Positions 26,018-35,290 of a DNA stretch of 64,000 nt are shown piece after piece. The stretch is taken from assembly GCF_965139615.1 (NCBI RefSeq), contig NZ_CBCSIQ010000024.1, positions 1 to 64,000 of the forward strand, written 5' to 3'. The notes under the pieces were generated by a model. It searched no databases and had not been told where the DNA came from. It saw nothing but the letters and a program-made list of their open reading frames with translations. The position numbers were made by a program, and so were the translations under genes. The stretch comes from Kerstersia similis. Lineage in GTDB: Bacteria > Pseudomonadota > Gammaproteobacteria > Burkholderiales > Burkholderiaceae_B. Numbering within the stretch: position 1 is the stretch's first letter; each line of letters starts with the position of its first letter.

Positions 26018-27646
26018 TCATACCCCCTCTTCCTGCTGGGCGGACACCAGCAGCAAGGACGTCCGGCGTCGTTGGGCGGCCTGATCCCGGCCTCCGGCTA
26101 TCAATGGCCAACCCGGCGCTACGCGCCGCGAGGCGGATTCATCCTCATTGCGTTCAAAGCCGGAGATCACGACAACCTGCCCGGGCTGCAGCGCAACCTG
26201 TTGCACCGCGCCATTCCCTTCGACCGTAATCTGTTGAATCTGCACCTGCTGCCCGGCTTCGCCGAAAGTGATGCTTTTCAGCGGTTGGGCAACGCTGTTG
26301 TCATAAGCAATCGACAGCAATATCTGTCCATCTGCCTGTGCATCCGGCAATAGCGTCAGAAACACGCCTACCGTTGCTTCCTTCTGGCTGATGGAAACGG
26401 ATGGCAGCGCAACAGTCGCACTGCCGCTGGCCGCCGGGATAGCTGTCGTTTGCACCTCGTCGATATAGGAAAAAGTGCGGCGCACGGCATGGGTAACGGG
26501 ACGGCGATTCAAGGTGTAGATCGGGACACGCGTATGCCGCACCACTTTGCCGACACGCTTGACCGCATCAATAATCGCCTGCGAACCCTGGAACCCACCG
26601 CGTTGAATGCCCGCTTCCGATAGCCCGCTGCCCTCAGCGGCAGCGACGCCTCCCGGCATGGCCGCGCGCAACAGTGCTCCGCCCCCGCCATACAAGAGCG
26701 TCCAATCCACGCCCTGCTGGTGCTCATCATCCAGCTCCAGGGTCACTTCCTCGAACACCAGCTTGATCCTGCGTGTCAGGGCGCGATTCTCCTGATCCAG
26801 AAAACGAGCCACTCGATCCAGCGCTTCCGGGGTATCCGTGACAACAATGGACTGCCCGCCGCCAGATACCGCCGCCAGCGTCCCGGCCCGCGTCAACATA
26901 GGCTCGATTCTTGCCTTCAACGCCGCCATGGCATCTTCGCCGCGCAATGCCAGGGTCGTTTCCGCCGTGCTGCTGAAACCGCCAGCCTCGCTGCTGGAGG
27001 CTCTGCCCAGCCGGACGTCGGCCCCGGCATCCAGCGTCAACAAGCGAACATCGAACACCCGGCTTTCCGTGCGATAGAAAACGATGGCGCCATCCGCATA
27101 GCGCCAGGACAGATTAAGCCGGTGCGCCAGTGCATCCAGCAATTGCGGCAAGGGCAGCGGGCCCTTGGGCAGCTCCGGCGCCAGTTCCGTCTCTTGCGCC
27201 GCACGTGCCTCCACCCCCAGGCGTGGCAGGAAGGCATCAGCGGGCAACAAGGCCTCAGGCGAAACCCGTACCGGTATGCCGGTTGCGCGATAGATGCGCT
27301 CCCCTAGCAGGGTAAGGCTGCCGCGCCCTGGCGTGAATAACAGGGTTGTGTCGATTTCGCCTCGCAGGGCTGGCGGCAGGATGGCATCGCGAGCCAGCGG
27401 CTGGGCCGGCCCAGCCAGCCAGGGTTTGTCAACCAGCTGTGCCGCCTGCCGTGCGGCGGGATCGAAAGGCTCATGAAAAGCGGCCGTGTGGCGCGCCTGG
27501 CTGGCTTCGGCACGATCCGCTGCAGCACTCGCCTGTTGCAAGGCAGGCGCCATGGAGCAGCCTGCGCCGCTCGCGGCCAGGCACAGCGCCAGCGACCACG
27601 GCAACCTCCGGCCCAGCCCGCGCGTCTCCTTCTCGTGCGCCATCAT
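26018..27646 (-). CDS. pilN: Type IVb pilus outer-membrane secretin, PilN-like lipoprotein
   Basis: The 542-residue protein forms the outer-membrane channel for the pilus. It begins with a lipoprotein-type signal peptide (LALCLAASGAGC), then N-domains (about 110-330, including LTLLGERIYRATGIPVRV). The C-terminal secretin domain shows VFLTLLPDAQADGQILLSI and GQVVVISGFER motifs. The start at 27646 overlaps the upstream stop codon as ATGA and follows a GGAGGTG site; a longer frame to 27694 is rejected. It is the second gene of the operon, as in R64-type loci once pilM is lost. Confidence 0.9.
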   Translation of the reverse strand: MMAHEKETRGLGRRLPWSLALCLAASGAGCSMAPALQQASAAADRAEASQARHTAAFHEPFDPAARQAAQLVDKPWLAGPAQPLARDAILPPALRGEIDTTLLFTPGRGSLTLLGERIYRATGIPVRVSPEALLPADAFLPRLGVEARAAQETELAPELPKGPLPLPQLLDALAHRLNLSWRYADGAIVFYRTESRVFDVRLLTLDAGADVRLGRASSSEAGGFSSTAETTLALRGEDAMAALKARIEPMLTRAGTLAAVSGGGQSIVVTDTPEALDRVARFLDQENRALTRRIKLVFEEVTLELDDEHQQGVDWTLLYGGGGALLRAAMPGGVAAAEGSGLSEAGIQRGGFQGSQAIIDAVKRVGKVVRHTRVPIYTLNRRPVTHAVRRTFSYIDEVQTTAIPAASGSATVALPSVSISQKEATVGVFLTLLPDAQADGQILLSIAYDNSVAQPLKSITFGEAGQQVQIQQITVEGNGAVQQVALQPGQVVVISGFERNEDESASRRVAPGWPLIAGGRDQAAQRRRTSLLLVSAQQEEGV

Positions 27647-28533
27647 GCTGCACCTCCACCCTGTGAGGAATGGCGGTCGCACGCTTGCGTCCATGCCACG
27701 ACACGCAAGACACGATTGCTATAGAAGCATGGCTGCAGAGGCTGGCCGGACAGCTCGGTCGCAGCCAGCAATTGGCGTACCGCCTGTACGAAATCATTGC
27801 CGAATTCGGCATTGCCAGCCAAAGGCACATCCATATCGACATCCCAATGCCAGGGATCGAAAGTCCAACCCGCCCGGCTCGCCCATTGGCCCAGCACACG
27901 GCGCATATTGCCGTCCCGCGTGCTGGCGGCGTAACCTGCCTGCCCCAACTCGCCCGCAGCCGTGCCTGCTTCCCTTACGCCGTGCGTTGCCGGCAAGAGC
28001 GTTTCGGCGGCTGCCTGACTGACTGGCGCTTGCCTGCTGCTGCTCCCGGCGACCAAAGGTGCTGCCACACTTTCAACCACGGCTGACACATCTGCCGTCG
28101 CGGTTTCCAGCAGCGCCTGCTCCTTGCCCAACCCGGCCCTGGCCGTGCCTGCATATTGCGCCCGCGCCTGCCGGTTGCCGCCCCGAAATACCAAGGCTGG
28201 CCAGACCCCCTGCACTCGCAGATATGGGCCAGCCGTGTCATAGGCAGCCAGGCGCTCTCCGTGCCGGTCTGCGACGAAGATGGCAGGCAAGGTCTGCTGC
28301 GGTGGAAACTGCAGCCAGGTATCCTGGCCATCATCAAACACCTGCAAGGGGGCCAGATCACGCTGCCCGGATAACCGCCAGGCAAAGTCATAGCGGCTGG
28401 CCGCCACGGCACCGGGCCACGGTTTGTGTGCTGGCACCGGCGGCAGGGGCGCTGCGCAAGCGCCCAGATATAACGGCGCCAGTAAGATCGGCACGCCCAA
28501 AGGCAACCGTCTCGGTGTTCGTTGCGTTCTCAT
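27643..28533 (-). CDS. pilL: PilL-like lipoprotein: VirB9/CagX-like domain plus TcpQ domain
   Basis: The 296-residue product begins with a lipoprotein signal (LYLGAC, Cys26). Residues about 45-130 (ASRYDFAWRLSG, PLQVFDDGQDTWLQFPP) resemble the N-terminal beta domain of VirB9/TrbG outer-membrane proteins. The C-terminal part (about 205-285, MRRVLGQWASRAGWTFDPW through VLRVVAW) resembles the TcpQ/PilL domain that helps place the secretin. An Ala-rich linker joins them. It is first in the pilus operon and overlaps the secretin start by four bases, which supports a secretin-pilot role. Domain calls were made by eye. Confidence 0.72.
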   Translation of the reverse strand: MRTQRTPRRLPLGVPILLAPLYLGACAAPLPPVPAHKPWPGAVAASRYDFAWRLSGQRDLAPLQVFDDGQDTWLQFPPQQTLPAIFVADRHGERLAAYDTAGPYLRVQGVWPALVFRGGNRQARAQYAGTARAGLGKEQALLETATADVSAVVESVAAPLVAGSSSRQAPVSQAAAETLLPATHGVREAGTAAGELGQAGYAASTRDGNMRRVLGQWASRAGWTFDPWHWDVDMDVPLAGNAEFGNDFVQAVRQLLAATELSGQPLQPCFYSNRVLRVVAWTQACDRHSSQGGGAA

Positions 28534-28883
28534 CGAAGATCCGGCCCCATGATTCTGGCTGTTGGAATGGCACCATCATGGCACTGCGAATCAGTCTCAA
28601 AAAGATCGGCTTATACCCATTTCAGCCAGGCGCAGGATTACCGATGACTAAGGCTGCCGTCTGCGCTAGACTGGCTGCATCCGCAGTTCAACGCCGCGGG
28701 TTTTCTTCGCCTGCGGCAGCCGAATATGGAAGTTTCGGCCCCTGGGCCGGGCTTTCCTTGCCACGACCAGGCAGCGTGCCTTGCACTTGCCTGGATGACC
28801 GCGCCATCTTCATGTACGGCAAGCATGAATGGCAGCAGATTCGTGGCCTTCCCTGATTTCAGGATAGAACCAAGGAGTCCAAC
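28534..28883. other. Divergent intergenic region between the pilus operon and acnA
   Basis: This 350-bp stretch separates two divergent transcription units and should hold both promoters. Only the AAGGAG site just before acnA is clear. No operator, riboswitch or small gene was recognised. Confidence 0.45.
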
Positions 28884-31586
28884 ATGCCGCACAACACATT
28901 CAATACCCTGCATGAATTCACCGTCGGCCAGCGCCACGGCAAGTTCTACTCTCTGCCCGCCCTGGGCCGAGCGCTCGGTATTGATATCCAACGCCTGCCT
29001 ATTTCCATCCGCATCGTGCTGGAATCCGTCCTGCGCAACTGCGACGGCAAAAAGATCACCGAAGAGCACGTTCGCCAGCTGGCGAACTGGCAACCCAATG
29101 CCAAGCGCGAAGAAGAAATTCCCTTTGTGCTGGCACGTGTGGTGCTGCAGGACTTCACCGGTGTGCCGCTGCTGGCCGATCTGGCCGCCATGCGCGATGT
29201 CGCTCAATCCATGGGGGCCAATCCCAAGCGCATCGAACCGTTGGTTCCCGTGGATCTCGTGGTGGATCACTCCGTCATGATCGACTACTACGGCACGCCG
29301 GAAGCGCTCGACCTGAACATGAAGCTGGAATTCCACCGCAACAAGGAACGCTACCAGTTCATGAAGTGGGGTATGCAGGCCTTTGATACCTTCGGTGTCG
29401 TGCCACCAGGATTTGGCATCGTCCACCAGGTCAATCTGGAGTATCTGGCACGCGGCGTACACCGTTCTGCCGAAGATGTTTATTACCCGGATACCCTGGT
29501 CGGCACCGACAGCCATACCACCATGATCAACGGTATCGGTGTCGTGGGCTGGGGCGTGGGCGGTATCGAGGCGGAAGCCGGCATGCTGGGACAGCCCATG
29601 TATTTCCTGACCCCTGATGTGGTTGGCGTGGAGCTCAAGGGCAAGCTGCGCGAAGGCGTGACGGCAACCGATCTGGTGCTGACCATTACGGAAATGCTGC
29701 GGCGTGAAAAAGTCGTCGGCAAATTTGTTGAGTTCTGTGGCGAGGGCACGGCCAGCCTGGCCGTGCCCGACCGCGCCACTATCGGCAACATGGCCCCGGA
29801 ATACGGCGCCACCATGGGCTTTTTCCCGGTGGACGACCGCACCATTGATTACTTCGTCGGCACCGGACGAACAGAAGAGGAAATTGCCGCGCTCAAGGCG
29901 TATTTCCAGGCACAGGAAATGTATGGCGTGCCCGCTGCCAGCGACATCACCTACAGCAAACTGCTGACGCTGGATCTGAACACGGTCGTGCCATCGCTGG
30001 CCGGCCCCAAGCGCCCGCAGGATCGCATTGAATTGCCCAAGGTGGCGGCCACTTTTACCGATCTGTACTCCAAGCCCGTTGCGGAAAACGGTTTTTCCCA
30101 ACCGGCCGGCAAGCTCAACGAGCCCTTTGTCACCAGCACCGGCACGACGCTGCACAATGGCGACGTCCTGATCGCTGCCATCACATCCTGTACCAACACA
30201 TCCAACCCCAGCGTCCTGCTTGCTGCGGGCCTGCTGGCAAAAAAGGCGGTGGAAGCTGGCTTGCATGTCGCCCCCCATATCAAGACGTCGCTGGCGCCCG
30301 GCTCCCGGGTCGTCACGGGCTATCTGCAGAAAACCGGCCTGCTGCCCTATCTGGAAAAACTGGGCTTCAACGTCGCTGCCTACGGCTGTACGACCTGTAT
30401 CGGCAATGCCGGTGACCTGACGGCAGATATCAACGAAGCCATTGTCGCCAATGATCTGGTCTGTGCCGCCGTGCTATCCGGCAACCGTAACTTCGAAGCG
30501 CGCATCCACCCGAATATCAAGGCGAATTTCCTGGCTTCCCCGCCGCTGGTCGTCGCTTATGCCCTGGCAGGCAACGTCATGGTGGATCTCGCCACGCAGC
30601 CGCTGGGCACCAGCAGCACCGGCCAACCGGTTTACCTGCGCGACATCTGGCCCGGCAGTGAAGAAATCAACGCACTACTGCGCTTTGCCTTGAATCCGGA
30701 AGCCTTCCGCGCCAACTATTCACAGATCCGCAGCGACCCCGGCGTTCTGTGGCAACGCATCGAAGGCGCGACCGGCGACGTTTACGATTGGCCAACCTCT
30801 ACCTACATCGCGCAGCCGCCCTTCTTCGAGAACTTCGGCATGACGCCCGCGCCCATGCCTCAGGTGCGCGGTGCACGCGCTCTGGGCATATTCGGAGACT
30901 CCGTCACCACTGATCACATCTCCCCCGCGGGTGCCATCAAGGAAACGTCGCCTGCCGGCCGCTGGCTGATTGCCCACGGCGTCAGCAAGGGAGACTTCAA
31001 CAGTTACGGCTCGCGCCGCGGTAATCACGAAATCATGATGCGCGGCACTTTCGCCAACGTGCGCATCAAGAATCTCATGATTCCGCCGCGCCCGGACGGC
31101 ACCCGCTTCGAAGGCGGCGAAACGCTGTTCCAGCCTGGCGGCGAGCAGCTCTCCATTTACGATGCCGCCATGCGGTACATCAGTGAGGGGGTTTCCACCG
31201 TGGTGTTCGGCGGCGAAGAGTACGGCACGGGTTCTTCGCGCGACTGGGCCGCCAAGGGCACGCAGCTGCTGGGAGTAAAAGCCGTCATCGCCCGCTCGTT
31301 CGAACGTATCCACCGCAGCAACCTGGTCGGCATGGGCGTGCTGCCCCTGCAATTCAAGGGCGGTGATAGCGTTCAGTCCCTGGGAATTACCGGCCGTGAA
31401 ACCTACGATATTGAAGGCCTGGAAGACGGTATCCAGCCGCAACAGGATGTCACGCTGGTGATCCACCGCGAAAACGGCGATATCGACCGGGTTCCGGTGC
31501 TGCTGCGTATCGACACCCCTATCGAGGTGGATTACTACAACCACGGTGGCATCCTGCCCTTCGTGCTGCGCGAACTGCTGCACTGA
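28884..31586 (+). CDS. acnA: Aconitate hydratase A
   Basis: AcnA interconverts citrate and isocitrate in the TCA cycle using a [4Fe-4S] cluster. The 900-residue protein has the AcnA/IRP1-type layout. The cluster cysteines lie in SCTNTSNPSV and GCTTCIGNAG. The C-terminal swivel domain contains SSRDWAAKG and the SNLVGMGVLPL motif. Length is normal for AcnA. An AAGGAG motif lies six bases before the ATG. It is monocistronic by appearance: a divergent pilus operon lies upstream and a 467-bp gap downstream. Confidence 0.97.
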   Translation: MPHNTFNTLHEFTVGQRHGKFYSLPALGRALGIDIQRLPISIRIVLESVLRNCDGKKITEEHVRQLANWQPNAKREEEIPFVLARVVLQDFTGVPLLADLAAMRDVAQSMGANPKRIEPLVPVDLVVDHSVMIDYYGTPEALDLNMKLEFHRNKERYQFMKWGMQAFDTFGVVPPGFGIVHQVNLEYLARGVHRSAEDVYYPDTLVGTDSHTTMINGIGVVGWGVGGIEAEAGMLGQPMYFLTPDVVGVELKGKLREGVTATDLVLTITEMLRREKVVGKFVEFCGEGTASLAVPDRATIGNMAPEYGATMGFFPVDDRTIDYFVGTGRTEEEIAALKAYFQAQEMYGVPAASDITYSKLLTLDLNTVVPSLAGPKRPQDRIELPKVAATFTDLYSKPVAENGFSQPAGKLNEPFVTSTGTTLHNGDVLIAAITSCTNTSNPSVLLAAGLLAKKAVEAGLHVAPHIKTSLAPGSRVVTGYLQKTGLLPYLEKLGFNVAAYGCTTCIGNAGDLTADINEAIVANDLVCAAVLSGNRNFEARIHPNIKANFLASPPLVVAYALAGNVMVDLATQPLGTSSTGQPVYLRDIWPGSEEINALLRFALNPEAFRANYSQIRSDPGVLWQRIEGATGDVYDWPTSTYIAQPPFFENFGMTPAPMPQVRGARALGIFGDSVTTDHISPAGAIKETSPAGRWLIAHGVSKGDFNSYGSRRGNHEIMMRGTFANVRIKNLMIPPRPDGTRFEGGETLFQPGGEQLSIYDAAMRYISEGVSTVVFGGEEYGTGSSRDWAAKGTQLLGVKAVIARSFERIHRSNLVGMGVLPLQFKGGDSVQSLGITGRETYDIEGLEDGIQPQQDVTLVIHRENGDIDRVPVLLRIDTPIEVDYYNHGGILPFVLRELLH

Positions 31587-32053
31587 CCGGCCTGCCTGGA
31601 CCCACGCCTGCGCGGGGCTGCCCCCTCTGGCAGCCCCGTGCCAGCCCGGACCCTTTGCAGGAGCCAGGCAAGCAGGGGTCAGCTTGGATGCCCTGCCGGC
31701 ACGCCCGGGCATCCCTGCTCCGATGTCGCGACAGGGCGGCCCGGGCGTCTTTTCATGCCTGACGGCAACAAGACGCGGACATGCACCGGGCAAGCGCCGG
31801 ACATGCGCTTTAGCGGGCCTGCCTGCCAGGCCGCGCCCAGTCCCGCTACAATCCCTGCTTCACGGCTTGTTCGCTGTTCGTCCATGCCGGCCTGTCTTGG
31901 CTTGCCACACCAAGCCAAGACGGCTGCCGGAACGAACCCGGGCACCAGCCACGACTTCGAGTTACAAGCTCCCCGCCCGGCCTGTATGGCGTATGGCGGG
32001 GCCTGCGCTTTGGCGCATGGTCACACGCAGATTATCGGCCTGATTCCTCACAC
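31587..32053. other. Intergenic stretch downstream of acnA
   Basis: This 467-bp stretch follows acnA. It contains a strong hairpin at 31614-31637 and otherwise no recognisable gene or regulatory motif. Short frames within it lack ribosome-binding sites and family resemblance. Confidence 0.45.
31614..31637 (+). terminator. GC-rich hairpin, probable acnA terminator
   Basis: GGGGCTGCC (31614-31622) pairs perfectly with GGCAGCCCC (31629-31637) around a 6-base loop, 27 bp past the acnA stop codon. No T-tract follows, so it may terminate weakly or mainly protect the transcript end. Confidence 0.55.
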
Positions 32054-33259
32054 ATGTTCCCCACCCAACGCTCATCCCAACGCCCCTCTCGCGATGCCGC
32101 CCGCCTTGTTTCCCTCGCTACGGCATTGGGGCAATCAGGCTGCCGCACGGAAGACCGCTACTGGGAAAAACAGTTGGAAGCGCTGCTGGGGCGCCTGCTG
32201 CGCACCGGCAACGATGCCGCGCTGGAAAATGCGCTGGAGCATCTCTTGCAGAACGACCAGAATGCCTACGGGCTGTTGGTCGAACTGATTGAAACCCTGT
32301 CGGAATCCACGACCCTCACACAGGACGAGCAACGCTATGACGTTGTTCTCATTACCGCCCCGGTGCTGGCCTGGACCCGCTTCCAGATTCCGCATGGTGC
32401 CATTCCTGCTCGCCAACTGGAGGCCCTGTCGGCACAAATGAGCGGACATATTCTGGCAGGCAAGGCAAAACTGGCGCTCTATCCCCATCTGATCGGCGTC
32501 GATCAGTTGCCGCGCAGTTTCTCGGAGACCTGGCAGTGGCTGCACGCCCTGGGCAATCAGGCGCTGGGTAAACGGGCCACCCGCCTGCCGGGCCGGCCGG
32601 ATGTCGAAGTCCCGCCCATGCTGGCCGATACGCGCTATTTGATCGGCGCCGTGGCCGTCCCGGAAGGCGAAGCGCTGTTCGCCTGGCAGGAAACGGCCAG
32701 CGAGACCCCCGCCAGCCGCGAAAGCAGCCAGGCCGCCTGGGCGGAACAGGCAGGCCCCAGTTTTGCCGCACTGCTGCCTGGATGCGCCGTGGAAATCATG
32801 CTGCCAGACGCCTACTACGTCAGCAACCGCGATTCAGACAAGCACATCCGGCCCTTGGCACTGACTGCAGCCGTGAATTGGCTGCATACCTCTGTCGGCC
32901 TGGAAACCGGACAGTTGCGCGCCGTGATCTGCCGCTGCAGCGCCGGCGGCCCGGAGGAATTCCGCATCAGCCTGGGCGTACGTGACAGCAATGATGTCTA
33001 TTACGGCTGCATCTGGCCGATTTTCGGCCGTGATGAAGAAGTTGATGGCGATGCCACAGACCTCTACCAGGCCATGCTGGATCAGATTTCCGCGCACCTC
33101 AATGGACTGGGTGTGCATGAGATCCGACGGCTGCCCGGCGTCTTTCCGCCTGAGAATTGCGACGACTGCGGCGGCCCGCTTTTCCCCAATGCCGTTGGAG
33201 AAATGGTGCACGCCGAGCTACCCGAAGATTTGGATATCACCCCCGGTACCTTCCACTGA
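32054..33259 (+). CDS. DUF2863 family protein
   Basis: The 401-residue protein matches the betaproteobacterial DUF2863 family by its overall sequence (for example YDVVLITAPVLAWTRFQIPHG and the C-terminal CDDCGGPLFPN). It has no signal peptide or membrane helix and is probably cytosolic. The C-terminal CxxC pair (NCDDCGG) could bind metal. Its function is not known. It begins a plus-strand group with earP and efp, 49 bp before earP, which hints at but does not prove a link to translation. Confidence 0.85.
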   Translation: MFPTQRSSQRPSRDAARLVSLATALGQSGCRTEDRYWEKQLEALLGRLLRTGNDAALENALEHLLQNDQNAYGLLVELIETLSESTTLTQDEQRYDVVLITAPVLAWTRFQIPHGAIPARQLEALSAQMSGHILAGKAKLALYPHLIGVDQLPRSFSETWQWLHALGNQALGKRATRLPGRPDVEVPPMLADTRYLIGAVAVPEGEALFAWQETASETPASRESSQAAWAEQAGPSFAALLPGCAVEIMLPDAYYVSNRDSDKHIRPLALTAAVNWLHTSVGLETGQLRAVICRCSAGGPEEFRISLGVRDSNDVYYGCIWPIFGRDEEVDGDATDLYQAMLDQISAHLNGLGVHEIRRLPGVFPPENCDDCGGPLFPNAVGEMVHAELPEDLDITPGTFH

Positions 33260-33308
33260 AGCTCCGTGGCGAAAGGGGCGGCCACCCGCTCCTGCGCCCA
33301 CGCCCCCT

Positions 33309-34442
33309 ATGACAACCGCCACTGCACCACGCTCTGCCGATCTGTTCTGCCGCGTCATCGACAACTACGGCGACATCGGCGTTTGCTTGCGTCTGGCACG
33401 CAGCCTTTCCCGCCATCATGGCTGGCATATCCGCCTGTGGCTGGATGCCCCCGACGCTTTGGCCAGGCTGGAGCCCTCGGCCACGCTTCATCATGGCCTG
33501 GGCCACTTCGAGGGAATGGAACTGGTGCACTGGACCCAGACCCCGCCAGACTTGCGGCCACTGGATGTCTGCATCGAAGCCTTCGCCTGTGACCCGCCGG
33601 CCACCTATCTCGCCCGGCTAGACCCCAGATACAACCTCTGGCTGAACCTGGAATATTTAAGCGCCGAAGACTGGGTCACCGGTTGTCATCTGTTGCCCTC
33701 GCTGCAAGCCAACGGCGTCCCCAAGTATTTTTTCTTTCCCGGCTTCCTGCCTGGCACTGGCGGCCTGCTGCGCGAGCCCGGCTTGCTGGCGGCACGCGAC
33801 GCCTGGCAGGCTGACCGCACCCAGGCAACAGGGCTGCTGCACACGCTGGGATTGCCCGCAGATGCCCTGGCGCATTGGCAGGCATCCGATAGCCGCCTGA
33901 TCAATCTGTTCTGTTATCCCCATGCACCGCTGGATGCGCTGATCCAGGCCCTGGCCCATGCGCCGCGCCCGACGCTGATGCTGGTTCCGGACGGCGTCGC
34001 ACCAGCCTTGCAGGCAGGACGATACGGACATCTACAGATCGCCCGCCACGCCTTCGTGCGTCAGGCGGCCTTCGACCGCCTGCTCTGGAGCGCAGACCTC
34101 AATCTGGTTCGAGGCGAAGACTCCCTGGTGCGCGCCACCTGGGCAGGACGCCCCTTACTCTGGCATATTTATCCGCAAGCCGACGCCGCCCACCTGGAAA
34201 AGTTGCAAGCCTGGCTGTCCTGCGGCAGCCTGCCCGCCGCCGTGCAGTGCGCCTTCGCCGACTGGAACGGCGCACCATCCAGCTCCGCTCGCACCGCCAC
34301 CTCCTGGTCAAGCTTGCTGGATGGCCCGGTCTGGCAAGACTGGCAAATCCAAGCCCGCCACGATAGCGCGCAACTGGCGCAGCAGCCTGATCTAAGCAGC
34401 CAGCTTGTCAACTTCTGCCGGGATCGGCTTGCCCCGCACTGA
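33309..34442 (+). CDS. earP: EF-P arginine rhamnosyltransferase
   Basis: EarP adds rhamnose from dTDP-rhamnose to arginine 32 of elongation factor P, which activates EF-P to relieve stalls at polyproline. The 377-residue product starts MTTATAPRSADLFCRVIDNYGDIGVCLRLARSL, the typical GT-B N-terminus. The C-terminal RGEDSLVRATWAGRPLLWHIYPQ is the conserved donor-binding region. A longer frame reaching 32982 overlaps the upstream gene and is rejected. It lies 110 bp before efp, whose product carries the matching Arg32. Confidence 0.95.
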   Translation: MTTATAPRSADLFCRVIDNYGDIGVCLRLARSLSRHHGWHIRLWLDAPDALARLEPSATLHHGLGHFEGMELVHWTQTPPDLRPLDVCIEAFACDPPATYLARLDPRYNLWLNLEYLSAEDWVTGCHLLPSLQANGVPKYFFFPGFLPGTGGLLREPGLLAARDAWQADRTQATGLLHTLGLPADALAHWQASDSRLINLFCYPHAPLDALIQALAHAPRPTLMLVPDGVAPALQAGRYGHLQIARHAFVRQAAFDRLLWSADLNLVRGEDSLVRATWAGRPLLWHIYPQADAAHLEKLQAWLSCGSLPAAVQCAFADWNGAPSSSARTATSWSSLLDGPVWQDWQIQARHDSAQLAQQPDLSSQLVNFCRDRLAPH

Positions 34443-34448
34443 ACATGG

Positions 34449-34454
34449 TAGAAT
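34449..34454 (+). promoter_or_regulatory. Possible -10 element of an efp promoter
   Basis: TAGAAT lies about 100 bp before the efp start in the earP-efp gap. A -35 box at standard spacing is not clear. It suggests that efp can be transcribed apart from earP. Confidence 0.3.
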
Positions 34455-34552
34455 GGCGAGCTTTGTCAAGTCGCGCCTGTTCGTGTCCCGTCCCGGCCTT
34501 CCGAGCGCGACCGGCCAGCACCTTTGCTGAAAATACCCGGAGTTTTTAAATC

Positions 34553-35110
34553 ATGAAGACCGCACAGGAACTGCGCGTGGGCAACGTGGTCATGGTGGGC
34601 AGCGAGCCCCTCGTGGTCCAGAAAGCCGAATACAACAAGTCTGGCCGCAACGCCGCGGTCGTGAAACTGAAGTTCAAGAATCTGCTCACCGGCTCGGGCA
34701 GCGAACTGGTTTACAAGGCTGACGAAAAGTTTGAAGTTGTCTTGCTGGAGCGCAAGGAGTGCACCTACTCCTACTTCGCCGACCCGATGTACGTCTTCAT
34801 GGATGAAGAGTACAACCAGTACGAAGTCGAAGCCGACAGCATGGGCGATGCCCTGCACTACCTGGAAGAAGGCATGCAGGTCGAAGTCGTTTTCTACGAC
34901 GGCCGCGCCATCTCCGTGGAACTGCCCACCATTGTCGTGCGTGAAATCAGCTACACCGAACCGGCTGTCCGTGGCGACACCTCGGGCAAGGTGCTCAAGC
35001 CTGCCAAGACCACGACCGGCTTCGATATCAACGTGCCGCTGTTCTGCGAAATCGGCGACAAGATTGAAATCGACACCCGTACGGGCGAGTACCGCAGCCG
35101 CGTGATGTAA
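34553..35110 (+). CDS. efp: Elongation factor P
   Basis: EF-P binds the ribosome and speeds peptide-bond formation at consecutive prolines. The 185-residue protein has the three OB-like domains of the family. The loop EYNKSGRNAA carries Arg32, the residue modified by EarP, rather than the Lys34 used by the EpmA system. A GGAG motif precedes the start. The pairing with earP just upstream is consistent and makes the modification type clear. Confidence 0.98.
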   Translation: MKTAQELRVGNVVMVGSEPLVVQKAEYNKSGRNAAVVKLKFKNLLTGSGSELVYKADEKFEVVLLERKECTYSYFADPMYVFMDEEYNQYEVEADSMGDALHYLEEGMQVEVVFYDGRAISVELPTIVVREISYTEPAVRGDTSGKVLKPAKTTTGFDINVPLFCEIGDKIEIDTRTGEYRSRVM

Positions 35111-35120
35111 TCTCGCGCAC

Positions 35121-35149
35121 TCAGGGATGCCGCCTCTGCGCATCCCTGA
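35121..35149 (+). other. Hairpin after efp
   Basis: TCAGGGATG (35121-35129) pairs with CATCCCTGA (35141-35149). It lies 10 bp past the efp stop codon and has no T-tract; it may shield the efp transcript end ahead of the terminator further downstream. Confidence 0.45.
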
Positions 35150-35193
35150 TACCGACTTGCTGCCCAGCACCTGTCCATCCGGCGCTGCACAGC

Positions 35194-35234
35194 AAAAAAT
35201 ACCTGCATGGGCATGGCCTATGCAGGTATTTTTT
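35194..35234. terminator. Bidirectional rho-independent terminator between efp and maeB
   Basis: A 15-bp perfect stem (35194-35208 with 35220-35234) has A-residues on the left and T-residues on the right, so it can end transcription of efp on the plus strand and of maeB on the minus strand. The two genes converge on it. Confidence 0.92.
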
Positions 35235-35290
35235 CGTCCCTGGAAGCGCAGCCGCCGATACGACATCCGTACCGGCACCCACGCAGGCAA

